NCBI RefSeq assembly: GCF_014805625.2
Contig: NW_023998455.1
Coordinates: 7,031,834 to 7,095,833 of the forward strand
DNA from: Glossina fuscipes
Taxonomy: Eukaryota > Arthropoda > Insecta > Diptera > Glossinidae
Direction: 5' to 3'
Length of the DNA: 64,000 nucleotides
Shown: positions 1 to 13,100 of the stretch, piece by piece
How the letters are laid out: the number at the start of each line of letters is the position of its first letter
Numbering within the stretch: the first letter of the stretch is position 1
Made by a program: the position numbers and the translations under genes
Notes under the pieces: generated by a model
The model's input: only the letters and a program-made list of their open reading frames with translations
Databases searched by the model: none
What the model was told of the DNA's origin: nothing

Positions 1-1261
1 CGTTTGTTTAATTGACTCAAGAGCAGCAGCTCTTTTCGAAAATCAATTTTTTTATGGCATTCTTTCGCCTTAGGAAAAAAAAACAAATTGTTTTTGAAAT
101 ATTTTTCATTATCCAGTGATAACCGTAAGCTTTTTAAAAAATGTTAACTAAAAAAAAAAATACATGTCCCTGACAGAGAAGAAAGAACGAGTCCTTCCAA
201 GAAAAAAAAAAGAACGAATCGTTTTTCAATGACTTCTTCAATGACTTGTGAAGCATGTAGTCTTTTTAGGAGCTGCTAATCTAGTTTGGATTTTTCGAAA
301 AAATTGACGTGAACAGGGTATAAAATTCCATTAAAATTTTAGGAGAACATATGAAGCTTGAAATGAAGGTTGAAATCAGTCGATCGAGAAATGGAGATAA
401 GTAGTAACAGTTTTAGTTTCATTCAAAAAAATTCCATATCCGGTTCGTTCCGAACAGTTCCGGCTCACGCAAGAGCTTTTCGATATCGTTCTTGAGTTAT
501 ATTTACATGATCGACTAACTAATTAATAATGCTAATGTAAGGTAAAGTAGCAAAGCTACTAAGTGACTAAGTCTATGTGAGATAACGATATAAAAGAAAA
601 TTTGTTCTGTTTTTATGACTTAATTGAGAAGAAAAATTTTAATTAACACTACTTTTCGTTATGTTTTTCTCTGGCTTTGCCGTAATCCAAAAATGGAAAG
701 AAAAATTTAAAAAGAAAACTCAAAGCACAAAACGATTGCAAAGTGATTGTGCAAAATACACAATGAAAACAATAGTGTAAAGAGCCTTTAATCCATCAGA
801 GTTTTGCTCTACCGCGAAAGTAAATCGTACTGCCAGCCCAGCAGTAGCCTAAGCCTACTCACAATTTAATATTTACCCTCGTCTCTAGAAAAAAAAGATG
901 TTTTTTATTTTAAACCTTTCCCTACAAATTTAAAATACATATGCGACTGTTGTTGACTAAGGAAGTTTGATTACCCGTCAATTTCCAGACCAAAATACCT
1001 TTGCACTTTTCAACCTTGCAGCTATCGCAAGCGTTGATGTAAAGTGCTGTGAAAAGTTAATCGAAGATTTCAGACACGATATCAAGTATCAATGTCTTGC
1101 GGAGAATTGGCGACAGTGTGTTGTAAAGTAAAACTTTCGCATTACTTTCTCTGCTAGGGCTTGGTCCAGAACAACTCGCTGGCTCGCTGCAAGCTTTCAT
1201 TCCATTCTGATTAGACATAGTTAGACTCAGATATTATATTTATCGTTAAATATTTTCTTTT

Positions 1262-1553
1262 TATACTACACATCACTTGTGGGTACATTAAGTTTATGCG
1301 GATATATGCAACGTACGAAAGGGTTTCAGCTCATTTATCATATCTGTCTGTCTGTCCATTTGTTCATCTGTCAGCCTTCCCCTCTGTTCGATTTGTTTTC
1401 TTGTCTTCAATTTACAGGCCGAAGGAGTGCGCTTTGACCCACGAACGCTGGACGAACACTGTTGAGAAAGGCTCGGGCGGGAGCACGGTTTCAATCATTT
1501 ACCATATAACGTCTGATTTTGAAAAGTCATTATATGAACAACTGTAGGGAGGG
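1262..1553 (+). repeat. Interspersed GTCY-tract repeat, copy 1
   Basis: The copy opens with a degenerate CACTTGTGGGTACATTAAG end, followed by a stretch resembling other copies (TTATGCGGATATATGCAACG) and a GTCTGTCTGTCC tract at about 1344-1357. It closes with GAAAAGTCATTATATGAA at 1521-1538, also found near 62870. The two copies at opposite ends of the window share the same order of blocks. The family resembles dipteran mini-me/DINE-1-type elements in carrying GTCY tracts; that assignment is inferred. Confidence 0.6.
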
Positions 1554-2719
1554 CAGCATAAAGTATTTCATCTTAAGCCGCGGTCAATTAGGGCATTTTT
1601 ACTTGTTCACTTCTAAGGTCGGACAACAAACAATTATTCCAATAGTTGAATGTTTCTGTATATGTTTAAGTAGTTTGTTCCAAAAACATCCACACACAGT
1701 TGTTTAGTTATAAGCTTTTAATCTCTACCTTAATTATTTTCTGAAACATAAGCGATCGTACATACGTACATACACACATCATTTTACTTGAAGTTTAACC
1801 CAATTATTCGAAAATATCTCATGCACGCATAAACTTTAATAACTAATTAAAATTAAAAGAAAAATAAAAATGAAAACGAAAACGAAAACAAAAGGGAAAA
1901 TATATGTATGTAAAATTTTAGTTCAACTAAAGTTCGATAGAAAACGAATGAGTTCATAAATTAAAATCATAACAAATTTCATAAATTAAAATATAAATAA
2001 AGTTTCATTTATACCAAGTTGGAAGAATCAGCATAAAAAAAAAGAAAAATAGTTCGCATTAGAGATTGACTTTTACGGAACGAATATATTACTCTCTGGC
2101 AGGAACGATTCTTAAATACCGTACACGATTTCCCTAAATACCGTGTTTCATCAATTTTCGTCATCAAGAATTAAATTCACCGAAAACTTAGATGGATTTG
2201 TCACATAAAGCCGGCTTACTTTACATCGTACAGAAAAATATTTCTTATAAAATGGATCTCTGTAGTCCAAGCATACCCCTGCAAATGTATTTAAAAAATT
2301 ACGAAATGATGAAAATGAGAACAAGAGAAGTATCTCTCCTTCTAGGCGTGGCAGACATTCGCATTCACTAACTGCAAGTGTTTCACTAAGGATTGGCTTC
2401 AGTTACGTAATAAAAATTTAACTAAAAACAAACAACTTTGAGAATTTTTTCTTTGTTTAGACTTATTTTTTCTTTACTGCTAATTTAAAGCGTTCACAAT
2501 GAGTAGAATGTATTTAAGTCACGTAAAGCGTACTCATCATGTTTGCTAAAACATCGAAATCAAATCTTAAACAGTAAGATTTTATGATAGGGGAAACTTC
2601 ATTCCAAAAATACATACACATAAATGTAAAAATAACTTACTTCAGAATGTTATAAAAAATTCAAATAAAGACACTACAATGGACCACGGTCCACCATTGA
2701 CTGACTGCTCTACAACACT

Positions 2720-3002
2720 TCATAGACCGTATAGTGGAAGTGGTCGAAAAAGTGTTCCGCGATGTACCGTTTCTAATAGCTTTCGTACTTGGGCCAGAAC
2801 ATGTCAGCGTACCAAAATTTCATAAAAATATATTAAAAAATTACGACCTTTATGTTGAATGCAAAACGGACAGACGGACACACAGACAGACGAACGTACA
2901 AGTTCGGTTGATATAATAAAATGTGTGTGTCTATCTCGTGTATTTTTAGGTGTTATACACATCCACACAAACTTAATATACCACAGGTTGGTGTAGGGTA
3001 TA
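2720..3002 (-). repeat. Interspersed GTCY-tract repeat, reverse copy
   Basis: GACAGACGGACACACAGACAGACG (about 2868-2892) is the reverse complement of the GTCY tract. The copy ends in ACAGGTTGGTGTAGGGTATA, the inverted form of the TATACCCTACACCAC end seen in other copies. The left border is uncertain. Confidence 0.55.
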
Positions 3003-3548
3003 AAAACGTGAGATTCAACACATTATGGTGGAATACAAAAATTCAAAATACACATGTACATATGTCCGTGTTTTAGTAATGGCAAATTTTGTAGCGTTTT
3101 GTACCTGTAGCCCGTTTACCCAAGAACTGTGCTGTATGAGAGACGTGTGCATGAAAATCTTGTAGAAAATTTTACTTTGATGCTTTACTCTTCTGAAAAT
3201 TTGTTATAGACACAAACAACTCTACTCTCTTTGATTCTATAAAAAAAAATTCTAACCGCCATCGGGATTAACTTGTATTTTTCTGAGGTAAATCAATTTT
3301 GCAACTTACCCCATTCTCATTTATAGCGTCTCATGAGCGGGTCCATGAGGGGAATATTTCAAAGTACACCGATATATGCAGGCATGTAGACGTGTGTGTA
3401 TAAATTTTGGAAAACTTTAAAGCGTTTACAAACATAACAATTCGTACGGAATGAATATTTGTGTATCAAGACACACTTTCGTGGGAAGTTCGTTTACAAA
3501 ATGCTTTAATTTGACACACAAACATAAAACAACATATATTCGCTTATG

Positions 3549-3555
<7 letters not shown>

Positions 3556-3581
<26 letters not shown>

Positions 3582-3582
3582 A
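3556..3582. repeat. (TA)n microsatellite
   Basis: An uninterrupted TA dinucleotide run. Similar runs occur at about 8695-8719 and elsewhere in the window. Confidence 0.9.
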
Positions 3583-3982
3583 GGTATTGTATATGTATTT
3601 ATGCATGTCGTGTCTGGTCAACAAAGAACAATAGTATAAATAGTTGCAACAAAATAAGCATATTATCAGTCGGAGATTGAAAGATAGCAGCCATTGAAGC
3701 GAAGTAAGAACAAGCAGCAAAACAGAGCAAAACACTTGTGCTTGCGTATGTGTTTGCAGTGCTTATTTAATACTTTAAAGAGTCGCGTATTGTAAACTCG
3801 TTTTTTAAGTGCTCGACATGTGCTTGCAATTGCTTGTATTGTTACATTGCATTTGCATTTGCATAGATGTGTTTGTGCGCTGCCTCTATAGCTATAGCTA
3901 TCCATTCATTGAAAAAGCTTTAGCTTTACTAAAGGGTTTGATTTGATTTGTGCTTACAGTGCACTTGACTTTTAGTTTGAAA

Positions 3983-3984
<2 letters not shown>

Positions 3985-4021
<37 letters not shown>
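3985..4021. repeat. (CT)n microsatellite
   Basis: A pure TC/CT dinucleotide run of about 36 bases. Open frames read through it give only Arg-Glu or Ser-Leu repeats and are not coding. Confidence 0.95.
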
Positions 4022-4023
<2 letters not shown>

Positions 4024-4879
4024 TTTTTCTATTTCTTTTTGTCTCTTTCTTGCATCTCTCGTAAGTTTTTCAATCATACACTTGTGCATGCATACATCGC
4101 ATCGCTTATATGTATAGTTTCCGCGTTTCCGCATTTCCACCTCCAAAGCTAATAACTTTAGCTTTGCTTTTATGCCGCAGAAAGAGAGAGGGTAGTGAAA
4201 CACTTTGTAAGTGAATTTTGTGGTTTTACTGGTCAAGTTTTGGAATTTCAAGTTGACGGTTGTTTGCGTTTGCACTGTGTATGAAATACACAACATTTAC
4301 AACAACGGCCTACTTTTAGAACATTAGGAAAGCGTAACGTACGTAAAACAAACTAACTGGCCAAAGGTAGGCTTAAGCGTATAAACAACAGCAACAACAT
4401 CGGTTACTTAAGAGTTTATTAGCTTTAAAAAAAAATAAATAAAAATAAAACAATCATTCCTGTTAAAAAATTAAAACGATGCATTTCCATTTCCATTCAA
4501 AACGAAAAAAAAAAAAAACAAAGAAAAAATATCCGTCCGTCAAATAATTTATTTAATAGCATACCTTTTGCTTAATGATTTTAACTTGACACGAGTCAAC
4601 TTTTTAATTTATACATTTTACATGTTTTAAAACTTTACCATAAAAAACACATAATAAATTATTTAATACAACTATATAAAATATAATAATAATAAATTAT
4701 TTAATACAAGTATATTGAGTAACAATTGTAATAAAACAAAAATACATTAGTTGCTTACTCTACAAACATACAAGATGAATTGTTTACTAATATTACTGAC
4801 ATATCCGTTTACATTATTCTTATATGGAATTTTTTTTACCCACTAATGGCCACTTAACCCGCGGAATGCCATTTCATTC

Positions 4880-5170
4880 TTAAACGTTTCCAATTAGAGT
4901 AAGAAAGCAAAACGATCGTCGAAGAGAGACTAACAGAAAAAGCAGTGTGTAGTGTACGTGTAGCGAGCAAAAGACACGGAAAGCAGAGATGATTATTGTT
5001 TTTGTTACATCGGCGTCTGGGTGTAGCAGGCGTGTCCTTTGAACATTTTGGGTCATTTTTAAAATCTCTTGCAAATTTTTGTATGCGATATCTTCATCTT
5101 TGCGAACGGGTGAATGTTTACCACAAATACTGCACTGTTGGACAGACAGACCGATGAACACACGAACAGG
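4880..5170 (-). repeat. Degenerate DINE-1/mini-me-like repeat
   Basis: It contains GACAGACAGACCGATGAACAC near 5141-5161, a GTCY tract read in reverse, preceded by sequence partly shared with the two following copies (GGCGTGTCC, CCCATTTT-like). It is one of three same-orientation degenerate copies within about 1.4 kb. Borders are approximate. Confidence 0.4.
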
Positions 5171-5279
5171 GGGGTTTGAAGCATGCTTCTGAACTTTTTA
5201 AAGGTATTAAACAGAAAAATTTAATTTTCGCATCCTACAATATTGGGTAGGCGTGGTAAATTTAGTCCATTTTGGTACG

Positions 5280-5636
5280 GGTACTAGATCATTGCCCACA
5301 AAATATACGCTAAGAGAGATATTCTCTGTTTACGGGGTACTATAGGCGTGTCTATCGACCGACCTGACCCATTTTGAATACGAGTGTGCGTGCAAGAGCT
5401 CTCAGCGTGTGAAGTCGACAGCTTCATTTTTGCGATCACGAGAACGTTTACAGCAGAGATTACACAGAACGACAGACAGACGGACATGCTCAAACCTATT
5501 CAGAATTTGACGCTAATCTACAATATATATATACATATATATATATACATATTTTTTGTGAATTCTCTGAAGCTTGCTTCTTTGCATTGCAAACGTTTTG
5601 ATAAAATGAATATACCCTTCATCCTTCGGTAATAAA
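5280..5636 (-). repeat. DINE-1/mini-me-like element with GTCY tract, core and TA tract
   Basis: In order on the given strand: GACAGACAGACGGACATGCT (about 5470-5489), a roughly 35-base core ending near 5518, a TA/TACATA microsatellite at 5522-5551, then a tail containing GCATTGCAAACGTTTTGA and AATATACCCTTC. This order (GTCY repeat, short core, TA repeat, tail ending in a ..TATACCCT motif) is the architecture described for dipteran mini-me/DINE-1 elements. The family assignment is by architecture only. Confidence 0.6.
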
Positions 5637-5899
5637 CGTAATAATAATTTCAGTAATTTTATGCTCGTTGATTATGTGCAACCCCCTAAGTTATTATCGT
5701 TTATATACAATTTATTTACTCATTATTTGAACCTTTTTAAACTTTGGTAAGATCCTGAAGCGTTCTTTTTTTAACTTTTGACTATAAAAAATGCAAATTG
5801 CACAAAACAAACAATTTAAATCATTTATATACCTGGACGAAATTAATTATTAAAATAAGAAAAAAAATTATATCCGGCCGTGGTCGAATCTGTTATATC

Positions 5900-6245
5900 C
5901 ACCGTGTTCGCCTTCTAATGGATGGCGTTTGTGTAGCATAAACAAGAAAGCAAATTTTTCCTTTTTGCTTTTGAAAGCAGAGATGGTCTCAGTTTGCTTT
6001 ACGTTACAAGCACGTCTTTCGATTGATTCGGCCCATTCTCAATTGGCGATATTTTCATTGCTGCAGCCTGAAAACCATTATAAACAATGCCTAGACAGCC
6101 AGACGGACATGCTGACATCGATTCAGAATTTAGGAGTCATCAAGAATAAAACATACTTTTTGGGATCTCTCTGACGCTGCTTCGTGAGTGTTGCAAAACT
6201 TCTGCACAAAATGTATGTATTCCTCATCCTCCCGGCCTGGGGTGG
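5900..6245 (-). repeat. Second DINE-1/mini-me-like element
   Basis: CAGACGGACATGCTGACATC at about 6101-6120 is followed by a core similar to the copy at 5280-5636 (ATTCAGAATTT and an AT-rich stretch), then GTTGCAAAACTTCTGCACAA and a CTCATCCTCCCGGCCTGGGG end. The internal TA tract is almost lost. It has the same orientation as the preceding copy. Confidence 0.55.
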
Positions 6246-8116
6246 TAGGTACCGTACATATAATATTTTGAAAGAGAAAAACTATGCATAGAAAAATCCT
6301 TATGCCAAAAAATTAAGTTGGAATTTAGCTTGAAATAGCTTCTATGCTTTGCTATCCTGATGACAGCCATGAAACGTCACAGTTCTTCATAAACTCCAAG
6401 CACTTTATGGTGTTTTGGGCGTTAAACTACTTGTTATATTCCTGCTTCTAATTAGCATTATTGTAACAAAATTTAATGCTCCAATTAATAGCAAATGCCT
6501 GTTTTGACGTAATTGCTTGCCATTCTCATTTAATATCGTACTTAAAAAAAAAAAAAAAAACCAAACCAACAATCAACGTTGTTCTTACAAAAAAAAATAA
6601 ATAAATAAAATAAAATAAAAAAAATATAAGGAATAAGAAAATAAGTAAAAAATAATTAAAGATAAATAAACAATAAATAAATAGTAAACAAATAAATAAA
6701 TTAATAATAAAAATACTACAGTAAAATTTAATGAAAATAAACATGTAAAGAATTACTGAACTAAACTCAAATAAAATAAAGGTAAAATGTCAAAATTTAA
6801 GCGTGTGAAGAGAAATTCAAGATTATTTTAGCAAAGACACATACCACCTAATTCAACAGAGCTCTGTAAAGGCCCGAAAAGAGTTGTGTAGGTTAAAAAT
6901 GTTCCGCAAACTAGAATTTCATTCGTGAGGCGTCCACAAAAGTATTTTACTTCCCCTAGTTTGGCCGGAGTAGTCTTCCACGTCCAACCATATCTCAATT
7001 CTAACTACTTAACGAAGCTCTTTTAAGGTAGCCCGTAAATGTCTTCGCTAGTAAGGTTCGAATAGGAAATTTACGTCAAACGATAAAAACCGAAAAAAGC
7101 AACAACACAAGTCAGATAATATTGATCGCTAATAGTGAAAGAAACAATTTTTTGTAAACTTTAAATGTTTTTCGCTGTAAAGAAATTGTCTTAAGGGGTC
7201 GCATTACTGCAGCATTCCAAAACAAGTGGTCTTTTGACAACTTTTTTGGATGGAAGGAAAGGTAGCAGACCAGTCACGTTTTGGGAGGTTGTCGGTCATA
7301 TAGTTAAGTAACAAAAAAAAGCAAAATTGTTTAGGGAAAATATTAAAAAATGACAACGCTAGCGCCTTCTAGTTTTTTGAAAAATTTACAATGACATATC
7401 GTCTTGGGTTTCCCTTTTAAATAAAGCTGGAAGACGCTTTTTTTAATGAATCAATTAAAGCTATTATACCTAACATGAACACTGGAGGTTCGAACTATAA
7501 AAGACAAGATTTTGGGGCTCGTTTTCCTTCAAGGTCAAACGATCAAAAGTTGGATGGCTCTCACTCAAGAACTTTGAATAATCGCAATGCAAGAGTAAAA
7601 ATGGCAAACGTGGCGCCAAGTCGATAATCCTATATATTATAGTCCGAAACCATGAACATATAATATGAACCCACGGAAATAAGGATATCGATGCCAATAA
7701 GTCGCATACACAAAGAACGGCCGTACACATTGAAAAAGTGGCGTGGGTGCGACAGAAATCCTGAATGAAGGATTCTGGCTTTCGGGAAATACTGGAAACG
7801 CTTGGACCGTAGCTAAACTTTCACATCTTGTATCCCAGCTCTGTTGTTTGGCCCTTTAAAGGATACAAGATGGTCTCGCAAATTGGACTTACTAACCAGA
7901 GGGTTTCGTCTGACTCAATATCTTAGGCAGCTGTAGACATTACAAGACAAGATACGATCTGCCACATTGAAATTTGATCTCACACCGACCTGGTAGTTCC
8001 AAATCTTATCTGTTGCGCCATGCGGCGGCGACTGTGGCAGTTGGAACGATCAAATGGAGTTTCGGGTGGATTCAAATTCTTACAATAATAAGTAAAACAT
8101 TTTGAAGTCCATATTT

Positions 8117-8127
<11 letters not shown>

Positions 8128-8159
<32 letters not shown>

Positions 8160-8160
8160 T
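8128..8160. repeat. (CT)n microsatellite
   Basis: A CT dinucleotide run with one CTGT interruption near its end. Confidence 0.9.
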
Positions 8161-8693
8161 TCTATTTTCAAAATTAAATTTTTTTTTTAATATAATTAAT
8201 ATAAATGAAAGTAAATAACTCTTTAGTTAACTGCCGCAAACTATAATCGTGCCTTTTAATGTATAAACATATGTTTATCTACGTAAACAAAGTGTGGCCC
8301 TATTTAGTACGGCAATATAATCAAATGACGCAAAAATAAGATTTTTGCGATAAAACACGTTTTAACGGCGCAGCATATGTATCTACTTAAAAAGCCAATA
8401 TACAGACACCTCGAAACTATAAACATCTCCCTAAATGCACACACAAGCGTAGGCTGAAAAACTATACATAAAAAGTAAACTCGTTATAATATATCCGCTT
8501 AGGGACAAGAGCGGACTTGAAACTTAAAAAAGGAAATTTCATATCTTTAAAGAAACGAACAAAAACCCATTTTAGCAAACTTCGACAAACCTTTAAAAGG
8601 TTGCTTACGAATACATGAGAGCAGGGTTGCATGTCTCAAACCGGTAAGTGCTTCCCCTTCTCTTCCCTTATACATCGTTTTATACCTATACAC

Positions 8694-8726
<33 letters not shown>

Positions 8727-9121
8727 AGTATATATCTAAGCATGGTGACCATCATTTGTGTGCAGTAGTCTCCGTTAGCGATAAAGTTTGTTGTCCTGCA
8801 CCCATACATGCACGCATTTCTACACATACAGTCGATGGGGAATGTTATTACATCCCAGCCAAAGCTGCAGCTATTGGATCATACAAACATACAATGTATA
8901 CAGATATGACTTTGTCTCTGACAAATATTGACAGGGCGTATGGTCGGTTACGCTAATGAGCTCTTTTCACAGAGTCATTATTATAATATTTCTTTCAAGT
9001 ATATAGTTAAGCAATAGAACTAAAAATTTATGCCAGCTTTTAAGTCTTCAAATTATTTCATAAATCTCGTAACTTCACTATTTTTGATTTACATTTTTTT
9101 TTTTCTTAAATATTCTTTCAG

Positions 9122-9199
9122 GTTCGAACCCTTTTCGTAAGCGGTTTACCTATGGATGCTAAGCCTCGTGAATTATATTTATTATTTAGAGCTTATGAG
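9122..9199 (+). CDS. cpo: cpo exon: first part of RRM1 (RNP2)
   Basis: 26 codons in phase 0, from acceptor TTCTTTCAG to donor GTGAGT. It encodes beta1 and helix 1 of the [21 protein letters not shown] and on to LFRAYE, with RNP2 motif LFVSGL. This sequence is essentially that of the couch potato RRM. Confidence 0.93.
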
Positions 9200-9996
9200 G
9201 TGAGTGTTGTTAAAGTGAAAGAAGAGTAACCTTAAATTATAAAAAATTAAAAAAAAATAAATAAATAAACTTACAATTATCCTACATTTTAGGGTTATGA
9301 AGGATCTCTTTTAAAAGTTACTAGCAAAAATGGTAAAACAGCATCGGTAAGTTTCGGTCGTTTTCTTAAATCGCTTTGCTATTTAAACCGTGTTTCTTAC
9401 AGCCTGTGGGTTTTGTTACATTCCATACCAGGGCTGGCGCAGAAGCCGCCAAACAAGATTTACAGGTAATAAAATTTTCAATATTTCAAAGTACACAAGC
9501 AAACTACTCACTCGATTTTCACTCTCCACAAACCAACGAAGAACACCTCCTAAGAAATCCTAAAACACTCCAACCACCACTTCAATCAATTGTAAACTAT
9601 TTTGTATAAAAAAGAAAAAAAAAATCATACAGAAACGAAGAAATCTTTATGAGAAAGCACAACAAAAATGCCACAAAAAATTTTAATTATGTTTGCCTGA
9701 TAAAAATATATATGTTATATATGAGCAAAAAAAAAGCAATTTTAAAAGTCCAGAACCAAGTTAGTGACCATTTTAGAGAAACCAAAAAAGTGAAAAAAAC
9801 CGTTAAAAATGTTTTTATAGTTTCCTAAAATAATACGCTTTTCTTTACGAATCAATCAATCAATCAACCAGCAACTCTTCAAACATATGATCGAAAGTAA
9901 GAACACACTAAATTTTTTTGTATAGCACCTTGGTATTATTCAAAAACTATTACAACAAATTCAAATATGCATATGTATGAATGAATGTACGCCTTG

Positions 9997-10046
<50 letters not shown>

Positions 10047-10083
10047 CTCTCTTTCTCTCTCTTTCTCCCTTTCTCTCTCTCTA

Positions 10084-10115
<32 letters not shown>

Positions 10116-13100
10116 GCTCTCTTTCTCTCTCTTTCTCTCTCTTTCTCTCTCTTTCTCCCTTTCTCTCTCTCTCTACCTCTGTCTCTCTCTATAAAATATA
10201 TGAATGATTATATTCACCCACCCATCCACCCAATCACACATCTCACATACAATTTTCACTGAACACCACGGTATGCTTTATAATATTTACTTTTAGTTTG
10301 GTTTTTTCGCATTTGCATATGATTTTTGTACAAGTCACTTGGAAAGTGTATTCTTCATGGAAATGCTTCTGTCACTTACGTAGTAGTAACGAAATGAAAA
10401 GGGTTTGTTGCAGCTTTATACATATATACATATAGCAAAAAAAAAACAAAACAAAAAAAAAATTATATAAATATTTTGCTTAATTAATTTTTCAAATGAC
10501 AAAGAACTCAAGAAATTGTTGTTTGAAAATTGAGCAGCAATATAAGAAAAAATTATTCGAATAAAAGCTTTAAAGAGTTATTCCTGGCAATCATATCCTC
10601 TGCCAAAAATATTGGCAAAAATATTTATGAAAAATTAGAGATAGTTTGCAAAAATCTCTTATAGAAATTTAACTTTCATTTTAATCTTCCAAATATCTTT
10701 TCGTTTTTTTTTTTTTTTTCATTTCAAAACATCCACACAAAATTGTTGCAGGCTGAATGTACTATTATTTCGTTTTAAATCTTTGAAAGGGAGAATATTG
10801 AGTCACTTTCCTTTTAATCGTCTGCTGCCGAATCAATCCCTCAATCATTTGCCACATTATACATATCCATTTGTGAAAAAGACACTTACTTTTACTGACA
10901 ACCACGCTCGTGACAATGAAGATACTGCTAATAGCTCCTTTCTTTCATTTCCGACAATAACTTAGAGTCCTGTAGCGAACTAACTGATCTAACTGTCTAA
11001 TTAAAGTTACCAAAAAATATCTATTGTGAGCAAAGTGTCGAGCAAACGGTGTTTAGATCAAAGGCTGACATGCTTGAATTTATATATGCTGTCAAGGAGA
11101 ACTCTGCTATCCACCAAAGTTCAGATTTACTTTGAGAAATGCGGGCATAAACGCAACCAATGTTTGCTCGGCTAACTTTTTCGTTTTCTGGGACTAACTT
11201 TTTCGTATTTCAAGGAAAACATTGCAAGTAGTGCTTATTTCCCCACCTAATCAAAGGCATGCGTCGTTATTTTTTATCTTCCTTCTTTCCTTTCCTAAGA
11301 ATGACAATAAGTACTTACAAATATGAAAATGATATCATATGCGAATCTTTGTGCATTTTTAAGTGTCTGCTCTCTGACTAAACGAATAACTTTTACCATT
11401 ACCAGCCACCACCTCTGTGTCTCTCTTTCAGTGATTAAAAGAAAATAGATAAAAAAAAATAAAAAATATACGTCACTCAATTAATTTGTGGGTTGGCGCA
11501 CCCGTACGATTTTAAGGCATCACCGATTTATAGATTTACGTGTAATCCTACGAACTTATTGAGTGAAGTATTTACATATTCAATTTTAAAAATGTAAGTA
11601 ATTTTCCCTGGATTTAGAGACATCTAGGTCTACCCGAAACTTATAAGTTCTGATTAGCTCAACTGTAAAGATATATATTATTTTGAGGATGCAATTGATG
11701 GAAAAACAAAAGTATTTGGCTTACTGATACTAAGGATACCTTCTTGCTCCTTGTAACGGCAAATTTGAGTGAAACTGAAATGACTTTTGCAAAGATAAAC
11801 ATAACTCTCTATAGTGTGATACTGACGAGCGACATCTGGTCAGATTATAATTTGGACACGATTTGGATACATGCCATACAAATACAAAAGAAGAGATGCA
11901 AAAGAAAAAAGGAAAAAATTAAAAAGTTTCTAGTATTTTGTATTTATTTCGCATGATAATAATTATAGAAAGAAGAAAATATGTTTTATTCGGTGTGAGT
12001 GCAATTATTACGAGCTAGAATAAGCCATCTTTTGTTTTAATTAACACAAACTCATCACACCCTACCTCCCCCATTGCTAGATAAGTTTAAATCCTAATAT
12101 GCATTTTAAAGACAATAAATTCCTCCTAGTACTACCCCACACCTGAAAGCAACTAAAAACAACATCTCGAAACAAAAGGAATAAGAAAAGCTTTAAACTT
12201 TTTATACTTAAAAATACCTCAAGGCTGATTACATTAACATCTGAAACACAAAAGGTAGAAATTGGGTCATGCAACCCTTTAATGGCAATTCAGCGCATAT
12301 TTTTTTTAATATCTCTCTGCTCTCTCTTCCCGAAATTACAAAAAAAACGTAAAAGTGTGGCACGACCCAAGATTAAATACCCTACACCACCCTCCCCCCT
12401 CATATAACTATTGGATATATTGGAATACCAAATTTATATGGCAAGTGGTCGGTAGCGTTAACCCTTGAGCTACATCACGGCGGTCTGAACAAGAAAACAA
12501 TACGAACGGACGGAAAGATGAACAGACCGTCAAGCGGACAGATGGACAGACAAGCTGAAATATATCTAATAATAAAAAATAAAAAAATTTTGGGTCTATC
12601 TCACGGCCTTCTGGGTGTTGCATACATCCGTACATTCGTGTCTTACGAATGGTGTGAGGTATAAAAAATATGGAAATATAAAAACGTTTTTAAATAATCG
12701 TTACAAAAAACTATTAACAAACAAATTTTCAAAAGTACCAAAAATTATGAATTAACTAAATTAACTCAGAAAGGACATAAAATTCTTTTTCTTCAATACA
12801 ATTTTGAAAACCCTCTCTTCATCACACTTTAGGGAAGAAGAAACAGGTCAGACTTACATGTACTTCTTATCTCCTAAATTTCTTGATCCCATTGTTGTAA
12901 ACCAGAGCAAAAAAAAATTATTATTTTTGGCGAATTATTAAGACATTGCTTTAAATTGAAATTTATTCCAAACAAAATTTCAAAATTCAATACAAAATAA
13001 CTTACAATGTTTGGAGAAAATGGAATGAAATGTTAAGAAAGAAAAAAAAAAAAAAATTGAAAAAAATCTAAATCACAATATCAACCGCTGTATTAATTAA

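Larger units (their letters stand above)
1..9121 (+). other. Probable upstream cpo intron, no recognisable exon
   Basis: No convincing coding exon was found on either strand; the longest open frames run through TA or CT repeats or GTCT-type tracts. The first recognised cpo exon starts at 9122 in phase 0 behind a good acceptor, so this stretch is most simply the large intron (or introns) preceding it. It contains several interspersed repeat copies, listed separately, plus A-rich and microsatellite DNA. Small non-conserved 5' exons of cpo could be hidden here. The intron assignment is inferred. Confidence 0.55.

Noticed and set aside
3898..4296. 132-codon minus-strand open frame with Arg-Glu repeats
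   Set aside because: The repeat is the translation of the CT microsatellite at 3985-4021 and the flanks match nothing.
8648..8956. 102-codon frame starting before a TA microsatellite
   Set aside because: It reads through the TA tract and lacks splice context or a recognisable domain; it lies in a presumed intron.
9122..9135. GGTTCGAACC as a tRNA B-box
   Set aside because: It is the start of the cpo RRM1 exon; no cloverleaf could be drawn around it.
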